DNA of 26,927 nucleotides, taken from NCBI GenBank assembly GCA_003545655.1, contig DODJ01000049.1:1-26927 (forward strand). The letters are read 5' to 3'. Positions 22,914 to 26,927 of the stretch are shown here, in pieces. Both the position numbers and the translations under genes were made by a program. Every line of letters starts with the position of its first letter. Position 1 is the first letter of the stretch. The notes under the pieces are model-generated. The model did no database searches and had not been told where the DNA came from. It saw only the letters and a list, made by a program, of their open reading frames with translations. Source of the DNA: Candidatus Saccharimonadota bacterium (GTDB lineage Bacteria > Patescibacteriota > Saccharimonadia > Saccharimonadales > Saccharimonadaceae).

Positions 22914-23675
22914 ATGTCAGAAAATATTCATATCGAAGCGCTTCAGGGCGTAGGACAAATCGTAGCAGGTGATAACGTTGGTGAAATTATTATTAATTCC
23001 GCACAAGAAACAGACTTTACTTTCAACGAGCAAGATATTTTGTGCGTAGCCTCAAAGGCGGTATCATCAGCCGAAAACAATGTCATTCGACTCGACGAAA
23101 TCACACCAAGTGATCTTGCGCATAGCCTTCATGAGCAAATTCCACGAAAAGATGTTCGTGCAATTCAAGCAATTATTGATGCGACAGGCGATCCATCTGG
23201 CTCTCGCCTTGAGGTTAAAGATAATTACATCGGAGGCTGGTTACCAAACGGGCTATTCCTTACGAGCGCTGGTGTCGATAAACTTACCCCGGAAGAACTC
23301 ATCCTTCTTCCTAAAGATGCCGACCTGTCGGCCCGACACATTGGCGAAACAATCCTTTCACACACAGGCGTAAATGTCGGCGTTATCATTACAGACAGCG
23401 AAGGCCGCCCCGACAAACGAGGCTCAGCGCAAATCGCAATTGGGACTTATGGCGTTCCTCCACTACGAACTTCAGAAGCTACGCTTGAAGATGGTAAAGT
23501 AAAGCGAAACGAAGAAACGATTTGTGACATGCTTGCAGCAAGTGCCGCAATGCTCATGGGGCAGCGAGGCTTCAATCGACCTGTCGTAAAAATTAGTGGC
23601 TTTGACTACACTTTTGATACAAATGCTAAAATATCCGACGCACTCGTAGAATCAAAAGCACTACGAACCGAGTAA
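22914..23675 (+). CDS. CofE-like ligase (coenzyme F420-0:L-glutamate ligase family)
   Basis: 253 residues. CofE joins L-glutamate to F420-0 with GTP. Conserved features present: DILCVASKAVSSAE (41-54), LTSAGVDK (116-123), LLPKDADLSARHI (131-143), and VGVIITDSEGRPDKRGSAQIAIG (155-177). An ATG five codons earlier exists, but GAGGAGG at 22901-22907 fits ATG 22914. No F420 biosynthesis gene (cofC, cofD, fbiC) is in the window, so the acceptor is probably another carboxylate made by this cluster. It lies one base after the barrel gene and three before the methyltransferase. Confidence 0.85.
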   Translation: MSENIHIEALQGVGQIVAGDNVGEIIINSAQETDFTFNEQDILCVASKAVSSAENNVIRLDEITPSDLAHSLHEQIPRKDVRAIQAIIDATGDPSGSRLEVKDNYIGGWLPNGLFLTSAGVDKLTPEELILLPKDADLSARHIGETILSHTGVNVGVIITDSEGRPDKRGSAQIAIGTYGVPPLRTSEATLEDGKVKRNEETICDMLAASAAMLMGQRGFNRPVVKISGFDYTFDTNAKISDALVESKALRTE

Positions 23676-23678
23676 AGC

Positions 23679-24722
23679 ATGGTAAATGAGCTCGATCCTC
23701 GCACTGCATACCTTGTTGCAAACACCGACAAGGAATATTTTGCTGCACTTAACCCTAGTGAAGTGTACTTATCGAAGCTGAATGCATTAAAGCAGCAACT
23801 CCCTAAAGCAGATGTAATTGCATCGTTAGGTATGGCCGGCGGTGAAGATATTTGTACCCTTGCGCAGCTATACGGCGACGAAACAAAACTTGTTGGTATT
23901 GATATCTCTCCTGTTGCACTTGAAATAGCACGAAATACAACCCGTACAGCGGGCGTTAAAGCTGAATTCATGGAATCAAATGCAACAAGCCTTGATATCC
24001 CCAATTGGTCTATCGATGGATTCGTACTATCTGCAGTTATGCACGAAGTATATAGCTACGCGGATGATGGTAAAGATGCTTTTACAAAAGCTATCGGAGA
24101 AGTATATAAAAAAATCTCTCCCGGTGGCTGTATTTTCATTTCCGATTTTGCAGCCCCTCGACTCGAAGGGAGGGTCGGAATATTACCAAAAACCCCAGAA
24201 GCTGCACAGTTTATCGATTATTTTGTACATTCATTCCGAAAATTTAACGATATTGAGCAGTCTGGCGAAAACGACCTCGTTATCAATACGTCGATCGATA
24301 GTCCATCATCGGATGATTCACTTCAATCAACACCGGCCTTTGTATCCGAAGTACTGTGGCACTTTAAACACTACAAAAAGAAATTCCAGAGCGAACTCAC
24401 ACCCAATACATATCCTCAGGGCTGGAAAGAAATTAATGAAGCCTATCTACCTTTAGACCCTCGATCTTCAGATGACATACCCATGCCAATCGACAATTAC
24501 ATTAGTGCCGTCATAGCTATCGCTAAAGATTCAGAGACTGCACACGATACTTCCCTTGAATGCACTAGCGCAACCCTGACACCACAAAAACCAGCCACTA
24601 TCGACATGCTTGATGAGCACTTTACAGTAATTACCGACGATAACGATATGCCGCCTCGAGACCTCATAATTGAGTGTACCAACTGGATGGATGTAGTCTT
24701 CAAAAAAGTGTTCGATAATTAA
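23679..24722 (+). CDS. Class I SAM-dependent methyltransferase
   Basis: 347 residues. The SAM-binding Rossmann motif I is IASLGMAGGEDICTLA (about 47-62), with motif II KLVGIDISPVALEIAR and later ISPGGCIFISDFA typical of class I enzymes. The last 120 residues are a long extension (SSDDSLQSTPAFVSEVLWHF... to ECTNWMDVVFKKVFDN) that may bind the acceptor. It is the last gene of the plus-strand operon and ends 51 bases before the right direct repeat. SAM would come from the cluster's own archaeal-type MAT. The target is unknown. Confidence 0.88.
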   Translation: MVNELDPRTAYLVANTDKEYFAALNPSEVYLSKLNALKQQLPKADVIASLGMAGGEDICTLAQLYGDETKLVGIDISPVALEIARNTTRTAGVKAEFMESNATSLDIPNWSIDGFVLSAVMHEVYSYADDGKDAFTKAIGEVYKKISPGGCIFISDFAAPRLEGRVGILPKTPEAAQFIDYFVHSFRKFNDIEQSGENDLVINTSIDSPSSDDSLQSTPAFVSEVLWHFKHYKKKFQSELTPNTYPQGWKEINEAYLPLDPRSSDDIPMPIDNYISAVIAIAKDSETAHDTSLECTSATLTPQKPATIDMLDEHFTVITDDNDMPPRDLIIECTNWMDVVFKKVFDN

Positions 24723-24773
24723 CAGGTAGGTCAATACTAATTCTTAAAGATATCTATAAAGTGTACTTGCACT

Positions 24774-24804
24774 AAGCAAAAACACCATGATTTACATCAT
24801 AGTG
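24774..24804 (-). terminator. tRNA-Asn terminator
   Basis: Same hairpin as at 16115-16145: nine-pair stem with one G-U and a T5 run on the minus strand, eight bases after the CCA end of the tRNA. Confidence 0.8.
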
Positions 24805-24818
24805 CTTATGCTTGGCTC
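24774..24818. repeat. 45-bp direct repeat, right copy, over the tRNA-Asn 3' end
   Basis: Identical to 16115-16159. It covers the last six bases of the tRNA (GAGCCA on the minus strand) and its downstream terminator. It is the intact chromosomal copy if the cluster integrated here. Confidence 0.85.
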
Positions 24819-24887
24819 CGGCGGCTGGACTCGAACCAGCGACCTCGAAGTTAACAGCTTCTTGCTCTACCACTGAGCTACGCCGGA
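24813..24887 (-). tRNA. trnN: tRNA-Asn (anticodon GTT), CCA encoded
   Basis: The minus strand folds as a full cloverleaf: acceptor TCCGGCG/CGCCGGA, D stem GCTC/GAGC, anticodon loop CTGTTAA (anticodon GTT), T stem GCTGG/CCAGC with loop TTCGAGT, discriminator G and encoded CCA. Its 3' end forms part of the right 45-bp repeat. Confidence 0.97.
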
Positions 24888-24944
24888 ATAGTAGGCCCTT
24901 GGTGTGGGGCGAATATCCGAGTTTGTTACTACGGAGCTTGGGTT

Positions 24945-24973
24945 ATTATAGCGTTTTCATCAGGGGTAGTCAA
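24945..24973 (-). promoter_or_regulatory. tRNA-Asn promoter
   Basis: TTGACT (24968-24973), a 17-nt spacer and TATAAT (24945-24950) on the minus strand, about 58 bases before the mature tRNA. It lies just after the LexA-HTH gene. Confidence 0.85.
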
Positions 24974-25013
24974 GGGTAAAGCGCACGCTACATATGCCCA
25001 AAGAATAAAACAC

Positions 25014-25451
25014 CTAGCGGCGCATCAATTGGGCAAGCTCTGCGCGGGTGGACTCATATGCACCGTCAAAGCCAAGCACCTTTAGGGCACCTACCAGCAC
25101 GTATAGCTCGTCCATAAGCTGGGGCGAGGGAGTCTCGTTATACATGCCAAACCGGCGCTTGATTTCCTCTACTAACCACTTTTCTTTCGCAGGGTCGACT
25201 TTTCGGGCTGCAGGGCCGGCGGCGGTCATAGTAGTCGTAACCACCTCTAGCGAACGGGCAGAATTATCGCGTTTGCGTAAATACCCTTTCGCAATCAATC
25301 CGTCAATATGAATCGCCACAGTTGAGACCGATTTATACCCAATGGCATTCATAATCTCACGGTAGCTTGGGCCGTAGCCGTGTTCGGCGATAAACCTGTC
25401 TACATATTCAAGTAGCTCTTTCTGACGTTTTGTAGAGCGTTCACTAGGCAT
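25014..25451 (-). CDS. LexA-type winged HTH protein without S24 peptidase
   Basis: 145 residues. Residues 1-70 match the LexA DNA-binding domain: STKRQKELLEYVDRFIAEHG, GYGPSYREIMNAIGYKSVST, then a wing with KGYLRKRDNSARSLEV. LexA continues into a peptidase domain with an Ala-Gly cleavage site and a Ser/Lys pair; here an AAGPAARK linker leads into about 60 helical residues (KEKWLVEEIKRRFGMYNETP to the end) with no Ser/Lys catalytic pattern. It cannot self-cleave like LexA, so signal sensing must differ. It starts four bases after the sortase stop and is probably co-transcribed. Confidence 0.85.
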   Translation of the reverse strand: MPSERSTKRQKELLEYVDRFIAEHGYGPSYREIMNAIGYKSVSTVAIHIDGLIAKGYLRKRDNSARSLEVVTTTMTAAGPAARKVDPAKEKWLVEEIKRRFGMYNETPSPQLMDELYVLVGALKVLGFDGAYESTRAELAQLMRR

Positions 25452-25455
25452 GGTA

Positions 25456-26475
25456 TTACACTCGTTCCGTATATACCATCACGCGGTGGTCGTAGGTCTT
25501 TTGATCAGGTAGCCACGAGCCAGTGCAGGTAATAAGGTTTACCCCTTCTGTCGCGGTACCGTACGGCGTTAGAAGTTTCGTCATATCAACCTCGTTTAGC
25601 GGAATAGTTTCGGTGTGTGTTACTCGATAGGTAAATGTTTGTCCATCACCACGTTCAAGCGAAAGCTCGTCGCCAATAGTAAGGGTATCAAGATAGGCGA
25701 ACAGTCCTTCGCGGGTAGCTCCGCTAGCATGGGCATCAATAACAGTAGCGCCGGGTGTACCTGGCTTCGCACTGGCTCCATACCATCCACTGTCAAATAT
25801 ATTCACCGGTGCCTGCATTGCACCATCCGCATTAACGCTCATAGGCAGCACGCGGGCTCGTACGCCTAACGAATCAATCGTAAGCACACGGGGAAGATCA
25901 CCTGCTACTGTGTACCTGTCAATCGCAGTATCCGTAACTTCGCTTTCGTCCTCGCCTTCACCAAGTACTACCGCGCTCGCAGTCGCTTGACGCTCGGAAA
26001 CAACCTGTTTTACTTCGCTATTTGTTATCCAGGTGTCAATACTTACATACCCTGTAAGCGCAAGTACTATCATTGCTACTACACCGGTAACTACATAGCG
26101 AAGCCAGCTTGTAGTTCGCTTCACCTCAACACGTACTGTATCAACAACTGCTGCACCCATCGAAGCAGAGGCAGTAGCAAGCGAAACCGAAGCATTAAAT
26201 GGGGTTTCAGCTTCTATAGCGGCAATTTTCGCAAACACCTCATCAACCTCATAGCTTCGATACGACGGCGCTTCATGTGCTGCTGTATGGTGAGTTTGAG
26301 AAGGTGTCTGGTGCGAGACAGAGGTAGTGGAGGTAGTTGCCGCTTCAACCCGAGGACGAATCACTTCAGAAACACTAATAACCCGTTTTGCGTATAAGAC
26401 TTCGTTTTCTGGGCGATAATTAACCACCGAGCTAGCCCGGGGTCCACGCGATCGAGGAGTAAAATTATCTAACAT
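25456..26475 (-). CDS. Sortase family transpeptidase
   Basis: Membrane cysteine transpeptidase that attaches surface proteins to the cell wall or pilin subunits to each other. In 339 residues a long cytoplasmic N-terminal part (1-124, rich in Ser/Thr/Pro/His) precedes one membrane helix (about 125-143). The sortase barrel from about 195 has catalytic H249 (VIDAHASG), C317 (LITCTG) and R331 (YDHRVMVY). The 120-residue cytoplasmic tail is unusually long and unknown to me. No LPxTG-type substrate is in the window. No Shine-Dalgarno precedes the ATG; the leader is A/C-rich. Confidence 0.93.
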   Translation of the reverse strand: MLDNFTPRSRGPRASSVVNYRPENEVLYAKRVISVSEVIRPRVEAATTSTTSVSHQTPSQTHHTAAHEAPSYRSYEVDEVFAKIAAIEAETPFNASVSLATASASMGAAVVDTVRVEVKRTTSWLRYVVTGVVAMIVLALTGYVSIDTWITNSEVKQVVSERQATASAVVLGEGEDESEVTDTAIDRYTVAGDLPRVLTIDSLGVRARVLPMSVNADGAMQAPVNIFDSGWYGASAKPGTPGATVIDAHASGATREGLFAYLDTLTIGDELSLERGDGQTFTYRVTHTETIPLNEVDMTKLLTPYGTATEGVNLITCTGSWLPDQKTYDHRVMVYTERV

Positions 26476-26517
26476 GTTGGTTTTTTGTTGTTTTTATTTA
26501 TGTGAACAAGAAAGGTG

Positions 26518-26927
26518 CTACTGCGACAGCCCGTCACAAGACGCGGTGTTTGGTGTTACCCTTAGTATAACAGGAAGGTCGTATGGTTGGCTAGATGGTT
26601 GCGCAATAAATGCCACTCTGTTTGTGTGCACCTGCGCATACGAACCGCAGTCTGCGACATCGATACTGTCGATAACATAGGCGTCTTTTCCCTCAACCTC
26701 TTCGATACCTATCCCCAAATACGTTCTTGATTCTAACAGTATGAACGGTACTGCAACAACCATCTCAGTGTTCCAATCTATCTCGTCTTCTGTGTAAAGG
26801 TTTCTCTCAAGCACTGGAGATATTGTGCGCGACAAGGCGGCATCGATATAGCGCGTATACGCATCGCTTGTTTCAATTGGGTGCGGTTTCACCTCTAGCT
26901 GCTGGGTAGTGGCCACAAAGCTTTGCT
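26518..26927 (-). CDS. Unknown protein, 5' end probably outside window
   Basis: 132 residues can be read from GTG 26916 to TAG 26518, but the frame stays open to the window edge, so the gene may begin further on. The visible part is acidic with beta-like stretches (TEMVVAVPFILLESRTYLGIGIEEV and KDAYVIDSIDVADCGSY) and two Cys. No motif is recognised. It lies 42 bases upstream of the sortase on the same strand and may be an extracellular protein linked to it. Confidence 0.55.
   Translation of the reverse strand, partial: QSFVATTQQLEVKPHPIETSDAYTRYIDAALSRTISPVLERNLYTEDEIDWNTEMVVAVPFILLESRTYLGIGIEEVEGKDAYVIDSIDVADCGSYAQVHTNRVAFIAQPSSQPYDLPVILRVTPNTASCDGLSQ

Noticed and set aside
22914..23675. 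Evidence for coenzyme F420 biosynthesis
   Set aside because: Only the CofE-like gene is present; no CofC, CofD or FO synthase is seen in the window.
16115..24818. CRISPR array or transposon ends
   Set aside because: Only two long-spaced copies of the repeat, no inverted terminal repeats, and no transposase or cas gene.

Overview
The window reads as a chromosome segment of a small-genome, Gram-positive-like bacterium, most probably a Patescibacteria (CPR) member near Saccharibacteria. The reasons are a sortase, a type IV pilin, a heliorhodopsin, a YerC/TrpR-like regulator, many short proteins and moderate GC. This assignment is an inference from gene content; there is no rRNA in the window. 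UGA is a normal stop here: several genes end in TGA inside ATGA overlaps.

Positions 1-10.3 kb look like ordinary chromosome: glmS (cut by the window start), a MscS channel, a CIRCE-controlled Hsp20, tyrS, a phosphoribosyltransferase-like/LOG-like pair, a TrpR-like regulator, argS, and a pilin with an FnIII domain next to a membrane-anchored protein. Positions 10.3-11.4 kb hold a small membrane protein and a heliorhodopsin gene that has lost an internal segment and is frameshifted.

Positions 11.4-14.4 kb form a compact 'nucleotide house-cleaning' block on the minus strand: histidine phosphatase, Nudix, two HAM1/ITPase-like genes (one with an in-frame TGA), a 34-codon amino-acid racemase remnant and a MazG-like protein. 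Positions 14.5-16.0 kb hold a small protein and a GC-rich coiled-coil protein.

Positions 16.1-24.8 kb are the most striking part. A nine-gene divergent cluster is bounded by a perfect 45-bp direct repeat (16115-16159 and 24774-24818). The right copy is the 3' tip of a tRNA-Asn(GTT) gene plus its terminator. Minus-strand genes: Gfo/Idh/MocA oxidoreductase, archaeal-type methionine adenosyltransferase, HPr-kinase-like protein, glycosyltransferase, histidine phosphatase. Plus-strand genes: AroE-like dehydrogenase, xylose-isomerase-like TIM barrel, CofE-like (F420-0:glutamate ligase) protein, class I methyltransferase. No pathway I know uses this set, so it is the best candidate for an undescribed system. 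About 40 bp flanking the left repeat recur at 14492-14532, which suggests a serial array of modules inserted behind the tRNA. No integrase is visible.

Beyond the tRNA (24.8-26.9 kb) the chromosome resumes with a LexA-type HTH protein lacking the peptidase domain, a sortase and a partial unknown gene. Many genes, core and island alike, have a -10 hexamer only 6-7 nt before the start codon, which points to widespread leaderless mRNAs.
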